Source of the DNA: Achromobacter spanius
GTDB taxonomy: Bacteria > Pseudomonadota > Gammaproteobacteria > Burkholderiales > Burkholderiaceae_B
Direction of reading: 5' to 3'
Assembly (NCBI RefSeq): GCF_002812705.1
Contig: NZ_CP025030.1
Span: 4,774,001-4,838,000 of the forward strand
DNA: 64,000 bases
This document shows positions 17,712-26,560 of this stretch, in pieces; positions within the stretch are counted from its first letter, which is position 1; the number at the start of each line of letters is the position of its first letter. The translations under genes were made by a program, and so were the position numbers. The notes beneath the pieces are model-generated. The model saw nothing but the letters and a program-made list of their open reading frames with translations. It had not been told where the DNA came from and did not search any database.

Positions 17712-19351
17712 TGAACGACGAGACACAGCTTTCTAAGCTCACCCGCGCGATGAAATCGCGAGGGTTCACCTACATAGGACGGGATGCGGGCGATTGGCTA
17801 GCGTTCAAGGGCGCATTGACAGCAGCAGGCGCCACTCATGCAGCGCATGTAGCTGTTGATCCGACTGGGGTGGATCTTCCTAGGATTGGTGTAGAGCTGC
17901 CACTGGGAACACCGAATGTTTTGGCCCATGTCGGCGCTAACGGCCAAATCTGTTACGCCGCTCAAGGGAGCGTCGCACTGGATATTTTTGACATCGCTGG
18001 CCAGGCGCTGGGCTGCATTGATCGGGCCGAAGAAATCTTGGATCTTTCGTTGAGAGGCAAGATGGATCAGGGCCTAGAGGACGAGTTCTTCGCGTTCTGG
18101 CACGGTGATCTCTGCTTTCTCGACATCTACCCCGGCGATCCTGGGGCACTCGACATCCTGTTTGCCAAGCGCGGCAATGCTGGAACAAGCGTCGTATTTG
18201 TCACAAACGATGTAACCCTAACTCGAGAGAAGCTTCAGGCCATGTCGCTCCAAGAGCGAGAAGTACTGAAGGGAGCTGCTTTCAGGGTAAGCACTTCCGC
18301 CAAACCAAAACCGTCACAAGGTGTGTGGCCCCCTTCAACGGTAGCTGCGCTATTGAAATGGCAGGGACTGCTTGATCCGTCGGCAAAGCGCAACATAGAA
18401 CGCCGACTGCTTCAATCGATTGCCTCCAGGCGAAACGCATCACTGTGCGTCATAGATTCGCCACTTACACAGTACGCTTTCTGGACGGATTTCGAAACCG
18501 TTGATGATCAGGTCAATCGATCACGGCAAGATCCAAGAGTAAAGCTCTATTCCTCGAAAGTGTATCCAATGATTTCGATCAGAATGGACGACAAATACGT
18601 CGCCGAACGCAACGTGCCAGAGAGTCCGACTCTCGCCGGCAAGCGTGTCGCCCTTATTGGGTGCGGAACCATAGGAGGCTTCCTGGCGGAATTGCTTGTA
18701 AAGGCTGGCGCCGGCCTGAATGATGGAGACTTGGCTCTCATTGATCCAGATATCCTGCTCCCTCAAAATGTCGGCAGACACCGTTTAGGCCTAAATCGGG
18801 CACTGCAGTACAAGTCCAATGCGCTTAAAGAAGAGCTTTCCCTCGCAGCTCCGACAGCCAAGGTACGAAGCTTACCCGTGAAAGCGGAGGAAGCCGACTT
18901 GAACTCCTTCGATTTGATCATCAATGCAACCGGAGAAGAGGCCTTAGGTCACTACCTCACACGTACGGCCACTGATTCGGGGAATTTTGTCCCGACTTTG
19001 TCGGTTTGGGTTGATGGTCCCGGAGTCGCAGTACGAGCACTGTTTCGGGACACTACTCAAGCAGCATGTACTCGCTGCCTTTCCGACACCCATCGAGCCT
19101 CGCTTTATCCCGTAGTGAACGAGCCAGTGCCTACTGAGTTGGCGGGGCACGGATGCGAAAGCTTGTACGTACCTTTCCCTGCCAGCGTCTCGGTTCAGGC
19201 CGCTTGCCTAGCGATCGAAATGGCAACCAGTTGGGTGGCGAACCAATCTAGCCCACGGCTGCGTACCCGAGTGACTCGACACGGATTCAGTCAAGCAGCA
19301 CCAGATGGAGATCCAGTGAGGCAACCCACGTGTGCAGCATGCCATTCGTAA
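17711..19351 (+). CDS. cap2: CBASS Cap2: E2-E1 ubiquitin-transferase-like protein
   Basis: A 546-residue fusion of an N-terminal E2-like domain and a C-terminal E1-like adenylation domain, as in Cap2 of type II CBASS. Cap2 conjugates the C-terminus of the cyclase to target proteins and so primes it. The likely E2 cysteine is C81 in GQICYAAQG. The nucleotide-binding motif IGCGTIGGFLAELLVKAGAG lies near residues 315-335, and CTRCLSD and GHGCES near the end resemble the zinc/catalytic cysteine region of the E1 part. The ATG overlaps the stop of the cyclase fragment. The gene looks intact, but its substrate, the cyclase, is broken. Confidence 0.87.
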   Translation: MNDETQLSKLTRAMKSRGFTYIGRDAGDWLAFKGALTAAGATHAAHVAVDPTGVDLPRIGVELPLGTPNVLAHVGANGQICYAAQGSVALDIFDIAGQALGCIDRAEEILDLSLRGKMDQGLEDEFFAFWHGDLCFLDIYPGDPGALDILFAKRGNAGTSVVFVTNDVTLTREKLQAMSLQEREVLKGAAFRVSTSAKPKPSQGVWPPSTVAALLKWQGLLDPSAKRNIERRLLQSIASRRNASLCVIDSPLTQYAFWTDFETVDDQVNRSRQDPRVKLYSSKVYPMISIRMDDKYVAERNVPESPTLAGKRVALIGCGTIGGFLAELLVKAGAGLNDGDLALIDPDILLPQNVGRHRLGLNRALQYKSNALKEELSLAAPTAKVRSLPVKAEEADLNSFDLIINATGEEALGHYLTRTATDSGNFVPTLSVWVDGPGVAVRALFRDTTQAACTRCLSDTHRASLYPVVNEPVPTELAGHGCESLYVPFPASVSVQAACLAIEMATSWVANQSSPRLRTRVTRHGFSQAAPDGDPVRQPTCAACHS

Positions 19352-19821
19352 CTGAATGGTCCACCACGGATCAACGAAACCTGGTGGTTTTTGCACCAGA
19401 TGTTCTCAGGATTTTCAAACATTATCGGCAGCGGTTCTTTTGGCAACCGGAGGGCGGAGGCATTCTTTTAGGGCGCCGGCGCGGCAAGCATCTGGAGGTC
19501 ACGCTTGCAACCGAACCAAGTCATAAAGACAACCGCTCAGCATTTTCCTTTGTGCGTGAAGCTGATGGGCATGCAGAACTTGCTGAACAAGCTTGGCGCC
19601 AGGGCGAAAAGCAGATCGACTATCTTGGAGAGTGGCACACTCATCCGCAGAGGGTACCTACTCCATCAATCGTCGACCGGCGCGAATGGAGAAAGCTGAT
19701 ACTTCAACGCCCTGACTCAACGCCCATTTTAGTCGTTGTGGTCGGTACTAAATCAATACACGCAGAGCTGATTAGTAGCATTCAGGACAAAGTGCTATTG
19801 CCGCTCGAGCGATATCCATAA
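19339..19821 (+). CDS. cap3: CBASS Cap3: JAB/JAMM deubiquitinase-like protease
   Basis: A 160-residue metalloprotease of the JAB/JAMM fold that removes the cyclase from Cap2-made conjugates in type II CBASS. All active-site residues are present: E38 in QPEGGG, and the signature H100-x-H102-x7-S110-xx-D113 in GEWHTHPQRVPTPSIVD. A GTG start at 19330 is also possible. Its start overlaps the end of cap2. The two accessory genes are intact while the cyclase is truncated, so they are probably non-functional as a defence system now. Confidence 0.9.
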   Translation: MPFVTEWSTTDQRNLVVFAPDVLRIFKHYRQRFFWQPEGGGILLGRRRGKHLEVTLATEPSHKDNRSAFSFVREADGHAELAEQAWRQGEKQIDYLGEWHTHPQRVPTPSIVDRREWRKLILQRPDSTPILVVVVGTKSIHAELISSIQDKVLLPLERYP

Positions 19822-19830
19822 CTCCGCCTA

Positions 19831-21348
19831 TCACTCCGCGACGTTCACGGGCACCATTGACGTTGTGATGTAGCCAGTGCCAAGCTGGCCCCAGTTGTTT
19901 GCTCCCCAGCACTTGGCTTCCGAGTTCTGCAATACGCACGTGGATGCCTGCCCCGCCGCCACGGCGGTCACGCCAGAACTCAACCCAGGCACAGCCCAGG
20001 GAGTCGCCGAATTCACCGTCGAGCCATCTCCCAACTGTCCAGAACTGTTGGAGCCCCAGCATTTCAGAGCCCCCGCTTGGATTGCGCAGTTGTGATTGGC
20101 GGTTCCCGAGAGGGCGGTCACTCCTGCCATTAGACCGATGACCGGGGTCGGCTCGGAGGCTGTGTCAACCATAAAGGCATCGCCCAGTTGTCCCACACTG
20201 TTGGCTCCCCAGCATAGAACGCCTTGGCCCGAATTCTGAAAGGTCTGCAATGAGCAAGTATGCGAGGTACCGCCAACCACGGAAATTACACCCGATCCCA
20301 GCCCAATGACGCCTACCGGCGTATTGCGGTGGGTGTTCGTGCCATCGCCAAGTTGACCATACGAATTGCGTCCCCAACATTTCAAAGCGCCGGCTTGGAT
20401 TGCGCAGTTGTGGGTTCCGCCGGCAGACGCCAGATAGGTCACACCTGACCCCATCCCAGCCACAGCGACCGGAGTCGTGCGGTTCTCATTGGTCCCGTCA
20501 CCAACCTGCCCGTATTCGTTGATCCCCCAGCACTTGACACCTCCCGACTGGAGAGCGCAGTTCGTGGTGTAACCCGTGGAGACCGCTGTCACCCCTGACC
20601 CGAGACCCGACACAACCGCGGGTGTCCTACGATCAGTGGTTGTACCATCGCCCAGCTGACCTTGAGCGTTTTGGCCCCAGCACTTCAACGCGCCGGCTTG
20701 AATAGCGCAGGTATGCGAGTACGCCGTCATCGCTCCTGCCGAAATCGCCGTCACCCCGGATTCCAGCCCTACCACCTGCACTGGCGTCAGGCTACGAAAG
20801 CCATTGGTGCCGTCCCCGAGCTGTCCGCTGGCATTCGAACCCCAGCACTTCGCAGCCCCTTCCGTGGTCACGGCACATGCATGATTGTGGCCCATGCTGA
20901 TCTGCACCGCGTTCAACACCGCGCTGCCAACGCGGATCGTATAGACCTGCTGGCCGCTCTTGCTCTTGTAGGTCGCCACCACCTCGAAGCTCGAGCCTGA
21001 ATCGCTCGTGAGCGCCGACGGAGTCCCCGTGATGGTGCCGTCAACACCAAGCGCCAGGCCCGCGGGCAGAGATCCATTAGCCAAGTGCCAACTTGCGACC
21101 GAGGGATCAAACGTCGCATCACCCGTGACCGACAGATACGTGCGCAAGCTCTCGCTATAAGCCTTGCCGAGCTTTGCCTTGGGCAGCGTGGCACCAGCCA
21201 GGGACACAGTGATTGCAGACTCCACGGGCGCTTTGGCAGCGGTAGGGATGGGCACCACAAGGAAAAAACTGGAAGCGGCGAACGCAGGTGCTACACCAGC
21301 AACCAAGGCTGCGGCGCACGAGAGGGAGAGAACTGTCTTCTTGAACAT
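19831..21348 (-). CDS. Secreted seven-repeat RCC1 beta-propeller protein
   Basis: A 505-residue secreted protein. It has a Sec signal peptide (MFKKTVLSLS to APAFA), an Ig-like/putative cadherin-type domain ending around LPAGLALGVDGTITGTP and YTIRVG (to about residue 140), then seven RCC1-type repeats, each with CWGxNxxGQLG. Seven blades fit one closed propeller, and each blade holds a cysteine pair, as expected outside the cytoplasm. I chose the second ATG (21348) because the AAAAGG Shine-Dalgarno is 7 bases from it. The N-terminal module and promoter region are nearly repeated, inverted, at 29003-29465. It ends 9 bases from the cap3 stop, facing it. Function unknown; surface binding is plausible. 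Confidence 0.85.
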   Translation of the reverse strand: MFKKTVLSLSCAAALVAGVAPAFAASSFFLVVPIPTAAKAPVESAITVSLAGATLPKAKLGKAYSESLRTYLSVTGDATFDPSVASWHLANGSLPAGLALGVDGTITGTPSALTSDSGSSFEVVATYKSKSGQQVYTIRVGSAVLNAVQISMGHNHACAVTTEGAAKCWGSNASGQLGDGTNGFRSLTPVQVVGLESGVTAISAGAMTAYSHTCAIQAGALKCWGQNAQGQLGDGTTTDRRTPAVVSGLGSGVTAVSTGYTTNCALQSGGVKCWGINEYGQVGDGTNENRTTPVAVAGMGSGVTYLASAGGTHNCAIQAGALKCWGRNSYGQLGDGTNTHRNTPVGVIGLGSGVISVVGGTSHTCSLQTFQNSGQGVLCWGANSVGQLGDAFMVDTASEPTPVIGLMAGVTALSGTANHNCAIQAGALKCWGSNSSGQLGDGSTVNSATPWAVPGLSSGVTAVAAGQASTCVLQNSEAKCWGANNWGQLGTGYITTSMVPVNVAE

Positions 21349-21388
21349 GAGCATACCTTTTGAACAAGGGTGTCCAAGGTATAGCTCC
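20925..21388 (-). repeat. Inverted module, copy 1 (promoter, signal peptide, Ig-like domain)
   Basis: This ~460-bp stretch is homologous to 29003-29465 in the opposite orientation. Homology begins at GGAGCTATACCTT upstream of the start codons and runs to the RVG codons at the end of the Ig-like domain. It includes a run of 56 identical bases covering the coding sequence for the residues IPTAAKAPVESAITVSLA. After that point the two genes diverge completely (RCC1 repeats against a fibrinogen-like domain). Confidence 0.8.
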
Positions 21389-21436
21389 GGCGACTACCGA
21401 TAAGGCGCCTCAATTTCGCTACGGCATGCCGCCTGG

Positions 21437-21685
21437 CTAGTTCTTATCGAGAACAGCGGAGTCGACTTTCGTGTCGATATCCACAGATTCGACCCCGATC
21501 GCCTTCATACACTGCAAAAAGAACACGAAGGAAAACTTGCCGCGTGCGATCTTGTTAGAGAGGTTGGCTTCACTTTCTTCGATGCCGAGCGCAGCCAGCC
21601 GGACAGCAAGAGTCTTGTATCCGACGCCGGCGCGCGCAAGCTCCGCTCTAAGTATACGGCGGGCCTCAACTTCCCAAGTAAGCAT
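21437..21685 (-). CDS. DUF6471 small DNA-binding-like protein
   Basis: An 82-residue protein with the composition of a helix-turn-helix regulator: WEVEARRILRAELARAGVGY, KTLAVRLAALGI, then SEANLSNKIARGKFSFVFFL. This matches the DUF6471 family, which is common in proteobacterial genomes and often near mobile DNA. No partner gene is adjacent. It probably binds DNA, as an inference from the helix-turn-helix-like pattern. Confidence 0.78.
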   Translation of the reverse strand: MLTWEVEARRILRAELARAGVGYKTLAVRLAALGIEESEANLSNKIARGKFSFVFFLQCMKAIGVESVDIDTKVDSAVLDKN

Positions 21686-21935
21686 TGATCTAGGTATCTC
21701 GTAGGTATCCGACTCATTTTACAGCCCACGCATGTAGTGAGAAAGCGGCCCTATAGTTGCCAACGATCCACAAATAATGTATTTTCATCACAAATGATGA
21801 TTACAGGTCTATTAGGGTTATTTTTCGATATACGTGATTACTACTTTACTTCTAGCAGTTAACACCGCTTAGCCGGCTCACAGATTTTCTTATACACGCT
21901 GGCTCGCATTGAGCGTACGGAATGAGGAGGTCAGT
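21686..21935. other. AT-rich leader of the tns operon; expected place of a transposon end
   Basis: In Tn7 the right end lies just upstream of tnsA. Here the 250 bases are AT-rich. Two near-identical 11-mers, CACAAATAATG (21769) and CACAAATGATG (21789), lie exactly 20 bases apart, which could be protein-binding sites. No sequence resembling the TnsB-type repeats at 37,918-38,060 is visible, and no TGT...ACA terminus can be fixed. It must also hold the tns promoter. Confidence 0.45.
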
Positions 21936-22793
21936 ATGTCTCGGATTAAGTGGACCGAGAAGAAAATCGCAGAACGCCAAAAAGCGGGATATGGGGAAGG
22001 CTCGGGCTCAGCTTACAACCCGTGGCTTGAAGTGTTCGATCTCAGTAGCACCGGTCGCTCTCGCCGCGTCTGGAGCTCCAAGACCGGTCGCGCTCACCAT
22101 CTCTTCTCCGACGTAGAGCACGACATCTTCATCGCGGCCGAGTGGTCGCGTTCCGTAATTGATATCCGCGAGCAGTATCCGCTCGATCGGGAGATCACCC
22201 AAACGGTCGCCCACGATCTCAAAATCCGCCACCCGCACTACCCAGGCACCCAGGTCCCGACAGTGATGACCGTTGATTTCCTACTGACGGTTCGCACCGC
22301 TGATGGGGAAGACTACATTGCGCTGAATGCCAAGCGAGACGAAGAGGCGGAGGACGAGACATCCCTGGAGAAGCTGGAAATTCAGCGCAGCTACTTCCAA
22401 GCACTTGGGATACTTCACCACCTCATCTATCACTCGCGCATACCCAAACAGAAGATCGCCAACATCTACTGGATCAGGGACGCGCAACTCAAAACTGGCG
22501 AGACCGAGCCACACGCTGGATTCTATGACCAGCTAAAAAGTCGCATGGCGGGCGAACTGGCTTCATATGACGCTTCGGAGGCCACTCCGCTGGCGGCGTA
22601 CTGCGCCTCCTTTGATGCGCGATACGGCGTCGAGCCAGGCACAGGCCTTCGCATCGCACGCATGCTCATGCAAGAGCGCGCTCTTCTCGCCAACCTCAAC
22701 TCTCCAAACTTGGCTAACGATCCCATTGGATCCTTCCTAATGACATCCAGCGCTGGTCGACTGCGTGCGGTAGGTGGCAAGAATGCTGTTTAG
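21936..22793 (+). CDS. tnsA: TnsA-like endonuclease of a Tn7-like transposon
   Basis: A 285-residue endonuclease of the TnsA family that cuts the 5' ends of the transposon so that it moves by cut-and-paste. The restriction-enzyme-like residues are visible: E69 in FIAAEW, D114 in VMTVDFLL and K133 in IALNAK. The C-terminal part, where TnsC contacts lie in Tn7, is present. I chose ATG 21936, which has a strong GAGGAGG site 5-6 bases upstream, over an upstream start at 21909. It overlaps tnsB by 11 bases. It heads the five-gene tns operon. Confidence 0.9.
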   Translation: MSRIKWTEKKIAERQKAGYGEGSGSAYNPWLEVFDLSSTGRSRRVWSSKTGRAHHLFSDVEHDIFIAAEWSRSVIDIREQYPLDREITQTVAHDLKIRHPHYPGTQVPTVMTVDFLLTVRTADGEDYIALNAKRDEEAEDETSLEKLEIQRSYFQALGILHHLIYHSRIPKQKIANIYWIRDAQLKTGETEPHAGFYDQLKSRMAGELASYDASEATPLAAYCASFDARYGVEPGTGLRIARMLMQERALLANLNSPNLANDPIGSFLMTSSAGRLRAVGGKNAV

Positions 22794-24900
22794 CAATGAC
22801 CTTTTCATGCTGGACGGGATGCAAATGCGCCTGCTCCAAGCCGACACCTCCACGAATAAAGCCTGGGTCATAGCGCTGCACCCGCATGCCTGGCCTGAGT
22901 GCCTTCCGTATTCCGAGATTCGTGATCTTGAGCGCGTCTCCCCGCCGACGACGCCTATCCATGGCCACAGCCAAGCGCGCATTCGCAGATGCGAGGCGGC
23001 ATGGAAACGCCTCGATCCGCTTCTGTCTGCGCATGGAATGGCGCTATTCGAGCCAAAGACCCGAAAGCACGCCATCGCGGAACATGCGAGGAAGACAGGT
23101 TGCGCGCCGACCACGCTTTACAAAGACCTGCGTCGCTACTGGCAAAGGGGGCAGACCAAGTACGCGCTGCTTCCGGATTACGACAAGTCTGGCCGCACCA
23201 CGCCTGCTGCTGACGATGCGAGCGAGGCCTGCGCGATCACAGCTGGGCGAGGACGCAAAGCCAAGAATGGCTATGATACCTACCAGATCACCATGGCGGA
23301 CAGTTCATTCTTCCGCAAAGTGATTGAAAAGGAATACCTGCCAAACGCACAGATCTCCGTCCCTGCGGCTTATCGATCATTGGTCGAGCAGTTCTACCGC
23401 CACCCTGACGGCAACGGCGAGCTACACGTCAATCCCTTGGGTGCTCGACCGAGTCTGCGCCAGTTTCGCCATTTTCTCCTCAAGGCCTACGACATTGAGA
23501 CACGGCTGCGCGGCCGCCAGGGGAACTCAGACTTCGAGCGGGAGCATCGAAAGCGGCTCGGAACCATCATGGCGGACTGCCAAGGTGTCGGACACTATTA
23601 TGAGATCGACGCCACCATCGCGGACATCTACCTGGTGTCAAGCGAAGACGTCACCAAGATTATCGGCAAGCCGACGCTCTACCTCATCATTGACCGCAAA
23701 TCTCGTCTCATCGTCGGGTTTTACTTTGGCCTGGAGAATGCCAGTTGGAACGGAGCGATGCAGGCCATCCTGAGCATCGCCGAGGACAAACGCGCTCTCT
23801 GTGGTCGGTACGGCGTACCTTACGCGCCTGAAGACTGGCCGGCACACCAAGTATTCCCGTCTGAGTTTCTCGCTGACCGCGGAGACATGATATCGCACGC
23901 CAGCAGCAATATCGCCGAAGGTCTGCATGTCACCGTCACTAACCTGCCCAGCAAGCGGCCGGACTGGAAGCCACTGGTTGAATGCGGCTTCCGGCTGCTT
24001 CACAACAGTATCCAGCCCATCGCTCCCGCGTATGACCCGCCATCCAACGCCACTCGGCGCCGGGGAAAGCACTACGAAAAAGACGCCTGCCTCACGTTGA
24101 GAGATTTTGGCCATCTGATCCTTAACACGATCATTGCGTGCAACCAAAGGGAGATGCTTGGCTACGACATGGACACCAAGGAGCTTCTGGACAACGTCCG
24201 TCCAAGCCCGATTGAACTATGGAACCACGGCATCCAGTCCCGTGCGGGCCTGCTGACGCGCTACGAGGAATCCGTGGTCCGGTTTGCACTGCTGCGCAAG
24301 AAAAAGGCGATCGTCACCGACAAGGGAATCGAGTTTGAAGGCTGCTTCTACAGCTTCCCTGAGGCCATCGCACAAAAGTGGTTCGAGACCGCCCGCAAAC
24401 GTCGATTCTCGGTGACGGTCTCCTACGACACTCGCCTTGCCGACTCAATCTATGTGCATCCCTTGGATGGCAAGCGCGAGCCCTACGTGGCGACGCTGAC
24501 GGAGCGAAGCGCCAAGTACAAGGGAATGAGCTTTGATGAAATTGCGTACTACGAATGCCTGCGTGCAGTGCTTCGCATCGATGCCGAGCACTCTCGCCTG
24601 CAAAACAGCATTGATCTTTCCACCACAACCCGTCCGGTGATGAATGCCGCTCGAGAACGCCTGAAATCAGCGCCCAAAGTGTCGCGTTCAGCCCGCCGTG
24701 CCGACATCAAGGAGGTGCGCGAGGAGGAACGCAAGCTCGAACGCAAGACCTTGGCCAAGATTGAAGGGGGAAAGCGCAGCGAGGCGCCCGCTCTGCACCC
24801 AGAGCCGCAGAACTCCAGCCCGACAACGCCAACTCCAACGGCAGCTTCCGGCTCCCTTGCAGAGCGCATTGAAGCAGCACGCGCCCGGATGCGCTCATGA
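22783..24900 (+). CDS. tnsB: TnsB-like DDE transposase
   Basis: A 705-residue transposase of the retroviral-integrase superfamily that binds the transposon ends and joins them to target DNA. The DDE triad is D276 (YYEIDATIADIY), D365 (FLADRGDM) and E400 (KPLVECGFRLLHNS), with the usual 35-residue D-E spacing. N-terminal helix-turn-helix regions (for example CAPTTLYKDLRRYWQRG) would bind the end repeats. A C-terminal charged tail follows the mu-type barrel. It overlaps tnsA by 11 bases and tnsC by four (ATGA), so the genes are coupled. The length equals Tn7 TnsB (about 700). Confidence 0.93.
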   Translation: MLFSNDLFMLDGMQMRLLQADTSTNKAWVIALHPHAWPECLPYSEIRDLERVSPPTTPIHGHSQARIRRCEAAWKRLDPLLSAHGMALFEPKTRKHAIAEHARKTGCAPTTLYKDLRRYWQRGQTKYALLPDYDKSGRTTPAADDASEACAITAGRGRKAKNGYDTYQITMADSSFFRKVIEKEYLPNAQISVPAAYRSLVEQFYRHPDGNGELHVNPLGARPSLRQFRHFLLKAYDIETRLRGRQGNSDFEREHRKRLGTIMADCQGVGHYYEIDATIADIYLVSSEDVTKIIGKPTLYLIIDRKSRLIVGFYFGLENASWNGAMQAILSIAEDKRALCGRYGVPYAPEDWPAHQVFPSEFLADRGDMISHASSNIAEGLHVTVTNLPSKRPDWKPLVECGFRLLHNSIQPIAPAYDPPSNATRRRGKHYEKDACLTLRDFGHLILNTIIACNQREMLGYDMDTKELLDNVRPSPIELWNHGIQSRAGLLTRYEESVVRFALLRKKKAIVTDKGIEFEGCFYSFPEAIAQKWFETARKRRFSVTVSYDTRLADSIYVHPLDGKREPYVATLTERSAKYKGMSFDEIAYYECLRAVLRIDAEHSRLQNSIDLSTTTRPVMNAARERLKSAPKVSRSARRADIKEVREEERKLERKTLAKIEGGKRSEAPALHPEPQNSSPTTPTPTAASGSLAERIEAARARMRS

Positions 24901-26558
24901 CAGAACACAGCTTAGAACTACATATGCACGATACCTCTCACATCGTCTCGGCGAAGTACGCCCAGCAGTTGATTCCTCAGTTCCGCGGCAACCCGCTGAT
25001 TGAAGCGCTGCCGCCAACCATGAGCGACGATGCGCTTATTGACGCCCTTACGCTGATGCCCGAATTTGATCCAAGCCAGCGTCAGTGGTCGACCGCTGAC
25101 CGGTTCATGATGCTCAAGAGCTTGCAGAACTTCATGATCCCGATGCAAAACCATGTCGAGTTGAGCCGGGCCATGGATTCAATGATGCGGACCGGCTACG
25201 TCGGCCGCGCTCCAAGGACGCCGGGACACGCAAAGATATTCCAGTCGATCTACGAAAAGCAGCTTGCCGGCCTAGGATTCAGCCAGACCGCATCGTCCCG
25301 AACACCTCAGATCTCGACGTCCCTGGTCGGCATTTCAGGCATGGGAAAGACGACGACCGTAAATCGATGGTGCGCTCACCTACCTAAAGTGATCTACCAC
25401 GAAGAGTACAACCTCTATCAGATCCCTTACCTGCACGTCGAGATGCCGAGCGACGGTTCATCGATCAAGGGCCTTGCTCACGGCATTCTGCAAAAGATCG
25501 ATGAGCTAATCCCTGGCGCCGACTATTACAGCCAGTATGCGTTAAAGGGGAAGGCAGGCGCAGACACGATCATGCGAAGCGTTGCCCGCCTGATGAATCT
25601 GCACCTGGTTGGCCTGCTTATCTGCGATGAGGTACAGAACCTGACCAATGCGACTAAAGGTGGTCAGAAGGTCATGACAGAGCTCGTGTCAGCCAGCAAC
25701 GACTTAAAGGTCCCGATTCTTTTCATTGGCACGAACAAGGCATCCAAGGTCTTGGGTATCGACTTTCGACAGGGTCGCCGCTCGAGCGGGCACGGCATCT
25801 CGACGTGGGATCGATTGCACCCAGGGACAGCGGGCCAAGAAAGCGAGTGGGATGCTTTCCTGGACATCCTTTGGCAGTATCAGTGGACACGCAATCCCGT
25901 CCCGCTGGATCCCATTCTCAGCAAACGCATGTACGACTGTAGCCAAGGCGTGATCGACCTGGCCATCAAGCTGTTCGCATCTGCGCAGGCACGGGCAATG
26001 CTCAATGGCACAGAACAACTGACGCCGGAGCTCATCCTCGATATCTTTGAGGACGAGTTCAAGTTGATGCATCCGATGGTAGAAGCCTTGAGCCGCGATG
26101 ATTTGGAAATGCTTTGCCAGTATGACGATATCGCACCGTTGAATCTTCAGCAGCACATCGATAACGCCCACCGCAAGTTGAACCACCTGAAGTCTCCGCT
26201 TTTCAGTGTTCGGGCAACAGACAACACATTCACGCCTCGGCTTGCCGCCGGCCTGACCGCCCTGGGGTTCAGCGCTGAAGAATCCAGCGAGGTGGCTGAT
26301 GCGGTAGCCCAAGCAGATTCAAGCATCAACCTTGCACAGGGCGTGAAGCAGGCGGTTTCCACCTTGACGAGCACCCCGTCAGCGAAGAGGAAGCGGCGGA
26401 CGAAGATACAGGAGGAGCTTGCGCCAGACAGATTCGATGAACGGCTGGAGGACTACCGGCGAGCCATCTCACATGCCAGGTCGAGAGGAGTTCCAGTCTT
26501 GGAGCAGCTACAGGAGTTTGGAATGGCCCCGCTGCTCGAGGAAGTCATCGATATCTGA
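24897..26558 (+). CDS. tnsC: TnsC-like AAA+ target-complex ATPase
   Basis: A 553-residue ATPase that links target-site proteins to the TnsAB transposase. Walker A GISGMGKTTT lies near residues 145-153 and Walker B LLICDEVQN near 240-247, followed by a sensor-type stretch ILFIGTNK. Its length matches Tn7 TnsC (about 555) rather than the shorter TniB. It overlaps tnsB by four bases and ends 2 bases before tnsD/tniQ. The extended C-terminus fits the TnsA-interacting region of Tn7-type TnsC, in agreement with a tnsA gene being present. Confidence 0.92.
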   Translation: MTEHSLELHMHDTSHIVSAKYAQQLIPQFRGNPLIEALPPTMSDDALIDALTLMPEFDPSQRQWSTADRFMMLKSLQNFMIPMQNHVELSRAMDSMMRTGYVGRAPRTPGHAKIFQSIYEKQLAGLGFSQTASSRTPQISTSLVGISGMGKTTTVNRWCAHLPKVIYHEEYNLYQIPYLHVEMPSDGSSIKGLAHGILQKIDELIPGADYYSQYALKGKAGADTIMRSVARLMNLHLVGLLICDEVQNLTNATKGGQKVMTELVSASNDLKVPILFIGTNKASKVLGIDFRQGRRSSGHGISTWDRLHPGTAGQESEWDAFLDILWQYQWTRNPVPLDPILSKRMYDCSQGVIDLAIKLFASAQARAMLNGTEQLTPELILDIFEDEFKLMHPMVEALSRDDLEMLCQYDDIAPLNLQQHIDNAHRKLNHLKSPLFSVRATDNTFTPRLAAGLTALGFSAEESSEVADAVAQADSSINLAQGVKQAVSTLTSTPSAKRKRRTKIQEELAPDRFDERLEDYRRAISHARSRGVPVLEQLQEFGMAPLLEEVIDI

Positions 26559-26560
26559 CC

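Noticed and set aside
21830..21855. TAAAGTAGTAATC on the minus strand as a TnsB-type site before tnsA
   Set aside because: It shares only the TAAAGT core and has the wrong orientation for an element extending to the right.
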